NCBI GenBank assembly: GCA_949316235.1
Contig: OX438747.1
Coordinates: forward strand, 30,756,618-30,820,617
DNA length: 64,000 nucleotides
Source: Oegoconia quadripuncta
Taxonomy: Eukaryota > Arthropoda > Insecta > Lepidoptera > Autostichidae
Direction of reading: 5' to 3'
A program made the position numbers and the translations under genes. Position 1 is the first letter of the stretch; each line of letters opens with the position of its first letter. Positions 39,740 to 50,075 of this stretch are shown here, one piece after another. The notes under the pieces are model-generated. The model saw only the letters and a list, made by a program, of their open reading frames with translations. It searched no databases and was not told the origin of the DNA.

Positions 39740-41160
39740 ATATTTCTTTTTTCTATCAGTTGTGCTGTCTTCTAGAGTGCCCCGCCCACTGCCACTTAAG
39801 TTTGGCAATTCTTCGGGCTATATCGGTCACTTTGGTTCTCCTGCGGATCTCCTCATTTCTGATTCGATTCCGCAGGGAGACTCCGAGCATAGCTCTCTCC
39901 ATTTGCTCTTTGGGTGACCTTGAACCTTCCTATGAGGCCTATAGTGAGCGACCACGTTTCAGTTCCGCATGTCATCACTGGCAACACACACGGATCAAAG
40001 ACTTTCGTATTGAGACATTGCGGTATTTGGGACGAGAAGATGTTACGTAGCTTTCCGAACGCTGCCCAGCCGAGCTGGATTCGACGATTAACCTCCTTCT
40101 CGAAGTTGGAATTACCTAACTGGACCGTTTGTCCCAGGTATACGTACTCGTCGACAACTTCGAAGTAGTGTCCCCTATCTTCAAAGGTGTGGGTACAATA
40201 TGAGCATTCATTATAGTCTTTGTCTTGTCCATATTCATTTTAAAACCCACTCCTTGGGACACTCTATTGAGGTCATCGAGCATTTTGCCGAGGTCTCAGC
40301 CATGATTACGATATCGTCGGTAAATCAAAGGTTTGTGATATATTCGCTGTTGATGTTGATACAGAGTCCTTTCCAGTCCAGAAACTTGAAGGCATCTTCC
40401 AATGCAGCGGTGAATAGTTTCGGGGATATAGCATCCCCCGTCTTACACCTCGCTGGAGCTGGATGGGCTTTGAGTTCCGATCCTGGAGACGGACTGACAT
40501 GGTGGCGCTTTCATACAAACACTTCAATACCTCGATATACCGGTAATCAATTTGGCACCGCTGGAGGTACTGCAGCATAGCCCAGGTCTCGATCGAATCG
40601 AAGGCTTTTTGAATGTATGTGGTCTACGGTGCTAAAGCCTTTTCGGAACTTGGCTTGTTCAGGAGGCTGGAAGTCGTCGAACCTGCGTCTGAGACGATTC
40701 GTAATGACTCTCGAGAACAACTTGTCGACATGACTCAGAAGAGAAATGGATCTGTAGTTCTTCAACAGGGTCTTGTCGCCCTTTTTGAGGAAAAGTACCA
40801 CCACGCTCCTATGCCATGCCATGCCTTTGGCGTTTTTCCTTCGAGTGACGGAATGAAACAGCCTCTGAAGAGCTCTGAGCATTGGTCTGCCGCCTGCTTT
40901 CAGTACTCAGCCGTGATTCCGTCCTTACCCGGCGCCTTGTTGTTTTTAAGCTGTTTGAGAGCCATTCTAATATCATACAAGCTGACGTCTGGGATATCTT
41001 CCGTATAGTGCCGAGTCGACCTGGTACTTGGGTCTGTGGCCAGATTGCTAACAGGTGGGCGTGATGTCGTGTATATCTGTCCATAGAACTTCTCGACCTC
41101 TTCCGTCACTTCTGGCAATGACGAGACTTTCCGTCACCCTCGGTCTTTAGCTTCACCAGC
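39740..41160 (-). pseudogene. RTE-clade reverse transcriptase, degraded
   Basis: Minus-strand pieces in different frames follow RT order: VEKFYGQIYTTSRPP and LYDIRMALKQLKNNKAPGKDGI (41,118-40,900); RSVVVLFLKKGDKTLLKNYRSISL, KLFSRVITNRL and QAKFRKGFSTVDHI (40,882-40,600); YRYIEVLKCLYES and LQRGVRRGM (40,578-40,440); then a late segment with YLGQTVQL, EVNRRIQLGWAAFGKL, CVLPVMTCGTETW and MERAMLGVSLRNRIRNEEIRRRTKV (40,170-39,840). The 'NNKAPGKDGI...YRPISL...ERAMLGVSLRDRIRNEEIR' set is characteristic of RTE elements. At least four frame breaks make it non-functional. Confidence 0.85.
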
Positions 41161-41162
41161 TG

Positions 41163-41335
41163 GCTCTGGCACCAAGGCATGGAACTCCCTTCCAGTGTCA
41201 GTCTTTCCTGAATCCGACAGCCTTAGGATCTTCAAAAACAGAGTGATTAGGCATTTACTGGGATCGCGTGATCCATCCATTCATCCAGGTGAGATTGTGG
41301 TCAACCAGTTAATCATAAAAAAAAAGAAAAATAAA
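41163..41335 (+). pseudogene. Non-LTR element C terminus, AWNSLP type (plus)
   Basis: A plus frame reads AWNSLPVSVFPESDSLRIFKNRVIRHLL and ends in an A-rich tail (CATAAAAAAAAAGAAAAATAAATAG). It is unrelated to the RTE fragment on the other strand and adjoins it at about 41,160. Confidence 0.6.
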
Positions 41336-41672
41336 TAGCTGTAGAAACATATAATACGTTTTCGGTGACCGATTATTTTGGTCGGAAGTGCAACTCACCG
41401 GTACATTCACTACAGTTTACCGTCTGACGTCACCACGTGAATATCCAAATATAGACTGACCCAAGGGAAATCCAAGGTGGAGCCCTACACAGCCTTCCGC
41501 GGTGCCATAGTGAGCGGGGAGTGCGTGAATTTTTTATGATATTTCTATAACACTCGCACGCAAAAGTGTTTGTTGAGATAATAATTTTTGCAAGCCGCTT
41601 TATCAAACGTATTAGTAGTTATTCATACATTACTATTTTACATGATTAATTAAAACATGTTGCCTATTCATT

Positions 41673-41874
41673 AACCACCTCCGTGGCTCGATGTAAACCA
41701 CAGAGTTTACGATTCGGAGGGTTCCCATTGTGTTCCGGTTGTCAGAGATAAGATAGTATTAAGGAATTAATAAGATGGGGTTTCCGGGTCAGTTAGCTTC
41801 CACCTTCGACCTCATATTCGCTTAACATCAGGTGAGATTGAGGTCAAGTGCTAACCCATTGGGCATAAAAAAAA
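41673..41874 (+). mobile_element. SINE family A, internally deleted (plus)
   Basis: The head ACCACCTCCGTGGCTCGATG is joined after GATTCGGAGG directly to GTTCCGGTTGTCAGAGATAAG, so the B box and the GGTTGGTGGTAGGGC block are gone. The tail and A-run are intact. Confidence 0.85.
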
Positions 41875-42415
41875 TTCAAGCTGCAATAACACCAGTGTTC
41901 TAAAATGATCCTCTTATCATTTTAGAGAACTACGGATTAAATAGTCATCATGCTACTATTATGTAACTTAGCTCTGTATGATAATTTATGGACCCGACTG
42001 TACCAAAAATGAATACTAAAAATTGAAAACTTTAGAAAACAAAGCAACTGTGTTAAAAATTAAATATCTACGATAGATCTTAACCGATTTTTATGAAACA
42101 TGGCAAAGAACCTTCTCGCTACTTTTATCTTTAATATAAACCGCATTAAAATCAGACGACGCAACATTGAGATACATCCGGGCAAAGACTGAACACACAC
42201 GACGCCATCAAACATTTAACACTCTTCATTTTCCATCGGCGCTTAAAAAGAAAAGATAAAAATGACGGCCAAGTGCGAGTAGTACTCTAACCATTGACAG
42301 TTTCTTTTTGTCAGAAATGGCTGGAGGCATCAGTCTGAAATTAATATCAAATACTAAGTTCTGCGGACTCACTCTTCTGTAAAAATTTAGATTCTGACAA
42401 AACTTAGAGTCTTTT
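41875..42415. other. No recognised gene or repeat
   Basis: AT-rich sequence without motif-bearing frames, tRNA-like heads or obvious inverted repeats. Confidence 0.35.
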
Positions 42416-42419
42416 TATA

Positions 42420-42630
42420 TTAAAAGTCCCACCCACAAAGAGATCATCAAAATCTATAACAACAGGTACAGGATCGGGCCTAAAATACAGCCCTGTGGAA
42501 CACCAAGCTTAATACTATGCAGAATAGATTGGTTTTCTGTATGAATAGAAGTAACGTTTATGCATGTAGAACTTGATAAAGAGATAGTGATTTATAGAAA
42601 GAGTAGTACGGACTTTAGAAAACTCTGTTC
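42420..42630 (-). pseudogene. Non-LTR RT fragment with GVPQGCILGP motif (minus)
   Basis: The minus strand reads SILHSIKLGVPQGCILGPIL and then, after a frame change, a segment near INDLFV. The motif is RT block 4 of non-LTR elements. Flanks are too worn to assign a clade. Confidence 0.65.
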
Positions 42631-42682
42631 AGGATGTTTTGATGAATATTAGTTTTGGCTGCAACAGTCTCAAATGTGATAG

Positions 42683-42905
42683 ATAGGTAGATAGATAGAT
42701 AGATAAATCGTTTATTTGTATCTCCAGTTACACACATACCATAAGTTCCAAAGCAATTGGATAAACATATTTTATAACAATTCATAAAAGTAACATCAGG
42801 ATACACTAGAGTATGTGTGTGCTACAGCCGTACAAATGGGTCATAGCTCAGTGTGTATAATTGCTCAGAGAGCAAAACACTGATTTTCAGCTATTACCCA
42901 TGTCA
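42683..42905 (-). mobile_element. LINE 3' UTR with (ATCT)n tail (minus)
   Basis: The reversed tail TAGATAGATAGATAGATAAATCG is followed by TTTATTTGTATCTCCAGTTACACAC...GCTCAGAGAGCAAAACACTG. It is the inverse of the plus-strand copy at 54,540-54,768, which shows the same tail as CTATCTATCTATCTAT. Confidence 0.8.
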
Positions 42906-42982
42906 ATTACAATTCGTCATCCATTGCACGTGAACCGTCATTGCCCATATTTTATCACTAATTTATTCGCTTGTCAATGTAT

Positions 42983-43096
42983 GCTCTTAGTGATAAGGTC
43001 GCCTAATTGTATTCTTTTCAGTATTGTGCTTTGTAAAATGTATATTCTCCTTTTGCGCAATAAAGTGTATTTGTATTGTATTGTATTGTATTGTAT
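42983..43096 (+). mobile_element. LINE 3' tail with (TATTG)n end (plus)
   Basis: CTTAGTGATAAGGTCGCC...GCGCAATAAAGTGTATTTG then TATTG repeats to 43,096. Same family as 13,440-13,600. Confidence 0.75.
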
Positions 43097-43506
43097 GACA
43101 TGACGAATAGGAACTGCGATAATTTAAATATTCCGATACTACTCAGCGTGTAACGAAAATGGCATATCAAGCTGAAATGTACGAAGCCTGTTAATAGTTT
43201 TAAACTGCCTAAAGCCCATTTTATTCGCTACACAATTATTTTACATCGATACCTGCACAACATTAGGATCCGATCAGTTAAAGGCGGTCACAAACGGGTC
43301 ACGACCTGTGTTTAAGTGAATCTTTTTCACTCTCTTAGTACATTTAATTTCACATTTATTTTTGTGTTCTTTTTTTGATCAACATTCATGCACAGAGACT
43401 CTAAATAAGATATTGTATCCGACCATTTTGGCTTGATAATTATACCCTTTCGGTTACTCGAAGTATTCCAATAACATTTCATCATTTCTTGCTCTGGTCC
43501 CAATTT

Positions 43507-43690
43507 TTTTTTTATATGAGAGGGCGACAAACTAGCATGCGGGTCACCTGATGGAAAGCAATCACCGCTGCCCATGGACACCAAAAGGATCACAGATGCG
43601 TTGCCGGCCTTTGAGGAAGGTGTAGGCTCGTTTCTTGAAGGTTCCAATGTCGTGTCTATGTCCAGTATGTGTCTGTCTGTAGCACAATAG
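43507..43690 (-). repeat. GGGTCACCTGATGGAAAGCAATC interspersed repeat
   Basis: GGGCGACAAACTAGCATGCGGG...CACCTGATGGAAAGCAATCACC...GCCCATGGACACC...GTTGCCGGCCTTTGAGG is a sequence order frequent in moth and butterfly genomes. The 137-codon minus-strand frame here (43,327-43,740) is this repeat read through and has no other support as a gene. Confidence 0.6.
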
Positions 43691-43740
43691 CTCTTAAATG
43701 GGTATACCGAACCGAAACCGGTTAATTTATTTGAAAACAT

Positions 43741-44629
43741 TTTCTAGCGGTGGTTCTCATACAAGTTTAATGAAAATCGGTTCAGCCATATTGTATTAAT
43801 CGCTTGCTTTCTCGGGGGTTTTCAAAATTTAAAAAAATATTTTAAGAGTAGGTACCTACATGATTTGCGTAAGCAACTTATTGTCTCTGAAATAAACAAA
43901 TTAAAATAATGACGCGGACCACATTAAATAGACATTTAAATAGACAAGAAAGATGCTAATGATGATGGTGAGTAAGAGCATGCACGGCGCTTACGCAATG
44001 GTATCTTAAGATTGTTTAACCTCCCCAAGCGAATTACGATGGTAAAGATATTCTTGGGATTCCGTCAAGAAACGCTTATAGCGAAAATGTTTTGTCCGCT
44101 CGCAAAGAGTTCTAATTAATTTAACCAGAGCGAACATCGGGAACATTTTCATACAAAAACTTTGACGTCGCCAGTAATGCCATCTAATTTTGAATAGTAA
44201 AAACACGTAGCAGCTGTCACCCGGTAGATCACCTCACGACCAGGAGGAAGATAGGGGGGTATCGTCGCATCGGGCGCTACCGTGCTTCATACTGATCGCG
44301 GTATGGGACACGACAGACTACGGAGGGTGCGCTAGATGCCCTCCGGGAATGAGCCTCCCTTTGTGACGGGGGGCGGGGGGGCTGGAGCCGCGTTCCCAGA
44401 TCCTCTGTCTACTGCCGAAGAAGGTCGCGGCGGGGTTTTACAGTATTATCCTTGGGCTATTATGTGGACTCCGGTCTCCACTGCATTTTCTAACTGCGAC
44501 ATTCCTTCTGTGGATACCTGTAGATATCTCCATTGCTTTCCATCTATCTGTCACATTAACAGAACTTAAAAACACTGACTGTCAAATGGCTACTAATCCG
44601 ACACAATTGAATTCAATTTCCCGCCTCCG
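43741..44629. other. No recognised gene; G-rich patch at 44.2-44.45 kb
   Basis: A local GC-rich block (AGATAGGGGGGTATCG... and GACGGGGGGCGGGGGGGC at 44,363-44,380) stands out from the AT-rich surroundings. No motif-bearing open frame accompanies it. Confidence 0.35.
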
Positions 44630-44948
44630 TGGCTCAATGTAAACAACATTGGGTTTACGATTCGGAGGTCGCGGGTTCGATCCCCAGTGGGGTACATGTT
44701 TAAGTACTCGGTTTGGTTGGTGGTAGGCCATTTTAAATGTCCGCGTAGCTAGCTACCACCATCTTATCTAAATCTGCCGCCAAGCAGCAATGTTATGGCA
44801 TTGTTGTGTTCCGGTTGTCAGAGATAAGATAGCCAGTCCCCCAAATGTGTTGGGCTTCCGGGTCAGTACGCTTCCACCTTCGACCTAATCTTCACTTAAC
44901 ATCAGGTGTGATTGAGGTCAAGTACGAACCCTTCGTGCATAAAAAAAA
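44630..44948 (+). mobile_element. SINE family A, full length (plus)
   Basis: The head CCGCCTCCGTGGCTCAATG, B box GGTCGCGGGTTCGATCC, all body blocks and the A tail are present. Closest in quality to the 8821 copy. Confidence 0.92.
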
Positions 44949-45226
44949 CACTCACGCAACTACTCTAATCACCTGTCTCACTTACTTGTGTATGCTGCCT
45001 ATTCTCTAACTACAATAACTGCAGTGTTCGATTTATTATAGGACAGGAAAAGACTGATGCTTAGTATGGAATTTAGTTGTATTGGGGAAGGAATCCGTTA
45101 AATACTGGCTTCTTCTTGTTAATTAATATTGGTACTCTTTAAGCTAAAATCAAATATCACCACATCACCACATCAATTGGAAGAATAAAACAACTTTTAT
45201 TTTTAATGTAATATTTAGTTGATCTA

Positions 45227-45377
45227 AAATGGTGTCGATTCGGACGTACACCAACTAAACTAAACTGAAGCCAGTTTTAAAGTAGTACTGTCGCTTTCTC
45301 TCTGGAACAGTACGATGCGACGGCACCACTCCAAAACTCGTTTTAGTTTAGTTGGTGTACATCCGAATCGACACCAT
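45227..45377. mobile_element. 151-bp MITE with 40-bp terminal inverted repeats
   Basis: Left AATGGTGTCGATTCGGACG... with ACCAACTAAACTAAAC is mirrored by GTTTTAGTTTAGTTGGTG...ATCCGAATCGACACCATT. The ~70-bp core has no coding content. Flanking duplication is unclear. A SINE C starts 5 bp further on. Confidence 0.85.
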
Positions 45378-45381
45378 TATT

Positions 45382-45612
45382 GACGACCGGTTGGTGTAGT
45401 GGATAGTCACCCTGTCAGCGAAACCAACGGTTGCGGGTTCGAATCCCGCGAGGGGTAAATGTTTGTATGATGAATACGAACATTTGTTCCCGAGTCTGGA
45501 TGTTTATATAAATATTTATGTATGTTTATCTGTTATTTAGTATCCATAGTACAAGCTTTGCTTTGCTTAGTATGGGACTAGATGATTGGTGTAAATGTGA
45601 GAAAAAAAAAAA
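45382..45612 (+). mobile_element. SINE family C, full length (plus)
   Basis: GACGACCGGTTGGTGTAGTGG head, B box GGTTGCGGGTTCGAATCC, CGCGAGGGGTAAATG, then ATTTATGTATGTTTATC...GTACAAGCTTTGC...GGGACTAGATGATTGG and an A-run. This is the reference copy for family C in the window. Confidence 0.9.
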
Positions 45613-45639
45613 TTATTGACCAATTCGTAAAGGGAAGCT

Positions 45640-46010
45640 GATGGGAATTGTGTAATATCGACTCATTGGCACTGATTGAAAGCTTATTTTTTCACAACGC
45701 AAAGAATCAGGTCTACATACTACTAAGTATTTGTAATGTAATTGATGGTATTGTAAAGTGGAGTCAGATATTTTATATTGTTTTAGCTCATAGGTCTGGA
45801 CACATGCCACTAAACAAGTTTGGCTATCTCATGAAAAAGACCAGCTCTCCTAACTTTGAGGTGTGTGGTATTGTACAGGATGTGCACCATATACTGGTGG
45901 AATGTGTCCGGAACGAGCACCAACGAAAGACACTGATGATGGAACAGTGGCTAAATAGAATATATTTTTTTGTTTGTTGGCCTTATCCTGCGATCAGTCG
46001 GCGACTATGA
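45640..46010 (+). pseudogene. R1/I-type LINE C-terminal end (plus)
   Basis: The plus frame contains VLAHRSGHMPLNKFGYLMKK, SPNFEVCGIVQDVHHILVEC and HQRKTLMMEQW, matching the post-RT Cys-His-containing tail (GH-PLN...C...EDVHHLL-EC) found in R1- and I-group elements of insects. No RT core is present. Sequence to about 46,440 may be its worn 3' region. Confidence 0.65.
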
Positions 46011-46439
46011 GCAGATTTGTTCTTAGGGCTTTGTCGGGAGAGTGCATACCCCAATGGATATAGCTACTCGTATTTCCATTCATAGGTTGTCCAGGATTAT
46101 TCGTCTTTTCAGGCGTCTTAGGCTATCAGGTATAGTCAACTGGACTGCTAGCTTGTTGGGATGGTCTGTCAGCCGTGTTTTGTATGATTTGGAGTAAGCT
46201 TTGATCTCCTCGCTCACTCTGTTAATTTCTAGGTAGTGGTGGATCTCCGTGTTCTTAATAAATCATGGTGCATTGGATATTTGTAGAATATATAATGGGG
46301 GAATATTCCATGAGATCCTAGCTCATCCAAAATCTAATGCTCCCAGGAGTCTATTGGTTAATCTAGTTTTGGTCCAATAAAATTTTGAAACTTGCCTCGA
46401 CAGGAAAAGAAGAAGAAGGAGTCTATTTGCCTTTGTGAA

Positions 46440-47400
46440 GTCATCAGTGTTTTGCTAGAATTAGATTTAAATAGATTAAGTCAGTAAGAGGTACCACGGG
46501 ACTGGCGTATACCCTTTGTATAAAAATCCCTAAATCAAAATTAGAAAAAAAAAAATCTATGTAATAAATGACATTGTAGAAATGAGGTCTAAGGTATTAT
46601 ACAATAAGTGACATTGAAGTGAGCTAACACAGTTTTCCTGTGTATCAAACTGTTTAAGGATATCCCCATATGTCCCAACAAAAAAGCATTGTATTTTCCT
46701 GCTTTTAACATAACCGCATTATAGTTCTAAATAACTACTAATATGACAAATTAGTTTAGTATAATAGGTAGAAGGCAGTATTTTTCCAGTGTTAACTATT
46801 AAATCGATGATAGAATAATCGGCACCTACCCACCAACGTCCAATGAATACGCCTAGGTAATTTCAAGTAAAGGGGCATAAAGTACCAGGGCAGCAGAAAA
46901 TGCATTAGCAGCAATTATCGTATAAGGAAACCTCCTATTCACAGATTCATATTCATGGGATGTTCGTTAAAAACGTTTTTCCCTTGCCTGTACAAATTCA
47001 TCTAAATAGGATTGTCATAAACCTAATCTGTTCTAAAGAGAATCTGTCCTTAATTAAAAAAAGCTTTACAAGTACTCATTTTCATATTAGATCTTATGAG
47101 CATTTTTATTGTGCAGCTATGAAAATTTTATGATTATTGCCTTAAAAGGACTTAAGTACTAACTATTATCATTCATTACACTCGAGCTGCAATTAGAATT
47201 ATGTACTTACTCTACTGATAGAGCTAGTAATAGATGTACTATTTAGCCTTCATCAAGCTGAAAGTGGAGCAGGGCAAGGGCCCTACGTCCATAGCCCAAT
47301 GTAAGCAATTATACAAACAGAGGTTGTGGTAAAGATTTACGATTTGGCCATGAAAAATAAGGCAGAACCAATTTTCATTAATCATGCATAACTGTTATAA
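46440..47400. other. No recognised gene or repeat
   Basis: AT-rich, low-motif sequence. Short frames only. Confidence 0.35.
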
Positions 47401-47406
47401 TAAAGA

Positions 47407-47645
47407 AGAGCGTCGGTGGCACAGCGGTTAAGACCGGGAGGTCCGGGTTCGATTCCCAGGCAGAGCATATGCGACTGTTCAAAACATAGTGAGGAAAACT
47501 GCATGCCTGAAAAATTAAAAATTCAAAGGCATATGGAGTGCCCAACCCACATTGGGCCAGCGTGGAGGACTACGGCCCATGCTCCCTCATTATACGTGGG
47601 AAGGCCTATTCCTGCAGTGGGACATTTACGGACTGATGATGATTC
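47407..47645 (+). mobile_element. Lepidopteran SINE, GCGTCGGTGGCACAGCGGTTAAG head (plus)
   Basis: The tRNA-like head with B box (GGTCCGGGTTCGATTCCC), then ACTGCATGCCTGA, CCCACATTGGGCCAGCGTGG, and CCTGCAGTGGGACATTTACGG ending in TGATGATGATT. The head is shortened between the A and B boxes. Confidence 0.85.
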
Positions 47646-48284
47646 CAAAGAACCTGTTACCTAGTTTAATATTAAATTTATAAAGCTCCACTAAAATCAG
47701 ACCACACATTATTGAGATTACATCAGGAAAAAGAATTTTTCCTGGTGTAAAAATTTAAGCAGCATAAAACACAAAAAAATTTGACCAAATTTTTTTCGAT
47801 TTTTCCCCTTTTATGGTTCTATCGCGTAGGAAGGCTCAAGGGGGGCAATTGTTGTCCAGGTCACTTTTTCGTGAAGCCACCCCCATCCCGCTAGGGTACG
47901 AAATCCACACTATGGAAAAAACACTTAGAAGAACCTGCCCCAAAGGCTACACCGTGACCAAATTTTGTATTAATATATGTGCACAACAAGGCCCTGATAG
48001 GTGATGTCGAAAATGAAATTGAGCATCAAGGAGATTCACCAGTTATTGACAGACATAATTTGCTAAGAATACAGCTGTAAGTATATCATTTTTCATTCTA
48101 AGTATTATTAAAAGCTCTTAGCTTATGGTAGAAATGCTAAACACAACATACGCGTGCATAGAATACTGTATTATGCAAATAAGTATTTCTTTGATGTCCT
48201 GACTGAATCACAGCCAAAAACCTTCACCTTCAATTCAATGTCCCGTATTCGACTTAATTATATAAAATGAACCGGTTAACTCAC
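47646..48284. other. Unassigned; possible intron of the minus-strand exon gene
   Basis: A plus-strand frame ending at about 48,089 (ALIGDVENEIEHQGDSPVI...LLRIQL) has a vaguely transposase-like C-terminal look but no motif that decides it. If the minus-strand exon at 48,285-48,487 is real, this stretch is its downstream intron. Confidence 0.3.
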
Positions 48285-48487
48285 CTTTGTAATAGTTTTG
48301 AAACACTTTCTTGCGCCCCAAGTAGCACTATTTAAATTACGTAAATAAATCTTGCACAAAAACTGCGTTTCTGAATAGTCTAATTTAGATGCACAGCCGA
48401 GACATTCCAACAAGGTTTTCAGATAAACAAACGTGTCTACAACAGTTATTTCACACTGTATCACTAATATAGTCCATAACAAACACT
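48285..48487 (-). CDS. Probable internal exon of an unidentified gene
   Basis: The minus strand has an acceptor-like GTTAATTAG at 48,488-48,496, a 203-base open segment, and a donor-like AAG|GTGAGT at 48,285/48,284. The encoded 67 residues (CLLWTILVIQCEITVVDT..., LKTLLECLGCASKLDYSE, YLRNLNSATWGARKCFK) have regular amphipathic spacing, as in helical solenoid proteins, and do not look like a transposon domain. Upstream phase would be 1, downstream phase 0. I do not recognise the family. It would be transcribed divergently from EEF1AKMT2. Confidence 0.4.
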
Positions 48488-48489
48488 CT

Positions 48490-49465
48490 AATTAACAATA
48501 TTTCGCAAAAAGTATGTTACTTATCGATCTATGTGAAAAAAACCATAGTAAGTAAAAGACTAATTTATTCATAGAATGTTGATGGGATGAAGTCAAAGTG
48601 CAGTTTATTTGACTTGAAATACGACTATTTTAGGTCGTATGGTCAGTCACATGATATAATTGAAAGGAGAAACAGTTAAATTGAATAAATGACCAACACA
48701 TTACACAGCTAAACACTCTAACATGACTCCGAGTGTGTAGAAGCCACCCAACCAAAGTAGAACGTACATACGTACGTAATGAAATGTATTAACATTTTGA
48801 CACTCTTGACAATGTTGACAGGTTACGCGGTGTTGCTATACCAGTATTAAAAAAAATCTTTGAAATACAGTTAAAGTTACGTCAATTCCGAATAAAATCT
48901 TGCCTTCGGAGTTCAAATTAGGTCCGTGAGGGTCGGGGACTTCTATTTTTTTTTTATTTAGAGGCGCATTATATAATCTTATAACTAATTTTGATCGATT
49001 TCCTGTGCTTCGTGGATTTCAACAAAATTATACCATTGTATGTTGACATACAATTCTACCACTGGTTGATGACAATGCCTCCAACTATTTTTGACAATGT
49101 CAGAATTCGATGAGTGTCATCTATCATCAATTTTAAAAATACTCCTTGGAAAATCATTCATTGACATAAAAAATTAAGTTTCTGTACATTTATGCAGCAA
49201 ATGGCGATCGCCGTTGTCGCCTGCCCACTCTGTGTACTTCTGATGACATATTTGGAATTGTAAGGATAAACGAGACAATTTGTAATGAACCCAAACCTGA
49301 AAAAATCAGCTGTTCCATGGAACAGTTTCATGTACCCTACAAAAATTATGTAGAATAATTATGTACTTTCTCATTTATGAAAGTTGTTAAGTAGACCCAA
49401 GTGAACGTACATTACATGGAAATTTGTAAAACCTATATAGAAATTTTCATGATGATGATATTTGA
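48490..49465. other. No recognised gene or repeat
   Basis: AT-rich. If the exon at 48,285-48,487 is real, upstream exons of that gene would lie here or beyond, but none could be joined with confidence. Confidence 0.3.
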
Positions 49466-49469
49466 TGAT

Positions 49470-49630
49470 TTCATCAAAACCATAATAGAAGGAAGAATAG
49501 AGGGGAAACGAAAAAGAGTAAGACCGAGAATAAGCTACATGCAGCAGATAAAAGAAAAATTGAACGTTGTGTCGTATCAGGAGGTTAAGAGGAAGGCGGA
49601 GAGCAGAGAGATGAACAACTATGGCTATTA
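49470..49630 (+). pseudogene. RTE-type LINE extreme C terminus (plus)
   Basis: The plus frame FIKTIIEGRIEGKRKRVRPR, ISYMQQIKEKLNVVSYQEVKRKAESRE fits the basic tail of RTE ORF2 proteins (I-EG--EGKRGRGRPR). Only this tail is present, ending at a stop at 49,629-49,631. Confidence 0.6.
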
Positions 49631-50075
49631 AATAAGATTACGATGATTTCGAAATTTGTAAAACCTAGCAAAAATCGTACGCAACATTAACGTCACGCTT
49701 CATTTCACGTAAATATATTTATTATTGGTAATTCGACTCACTTATATTTCATAGAATAAAGTGAACGTTATGTGCCATCAGCATGCCATCTATCACTGAG
49801 ATCATAGATTGGTGAAACTGTTTCGTGCTATAAGGAACATTTCGATATTTACAAAAGAAAATAAAATAAAACAAAAGAGAAACCAGTATGAGCTTAGTAC
49901 CTTTTGCCTGCCTAAAAGGACAAACTTTACAAAAACAAATGTCAATGTCATCAGGAGTCACAATATTTGTGAACGCGGCCAGCTGATTTCATTATTCTTG
50001 TTTATTTTGTTTCTAACACTACACTACATATTGTAAAATTACTTCTTATACCTACTTCAATCAGCAATCTCCACA

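Noticed and set aside
40200..41064. Long plus-strand frames (126 and 131 codons)
   Set aside because: Shadows of the minus-strand RTE reverse transcriptase, whose motifs are clear on the other strand.
43327..43740. 137-codon minus-strand frame
   Set aside because: Mostly a widespread GGGTCACCTGATGG-type repeat; no conserved domain seen.
49749..49961. Minus-strand frame starting MTPDDIDICFCKVCPF upstream of EEF1AKMT2
   Set aside because: A possible first exon of a divergent gene because a GTACTAAG donor-like site follows, but no downstream exon could be joined and the rest of the frame is noise-like.
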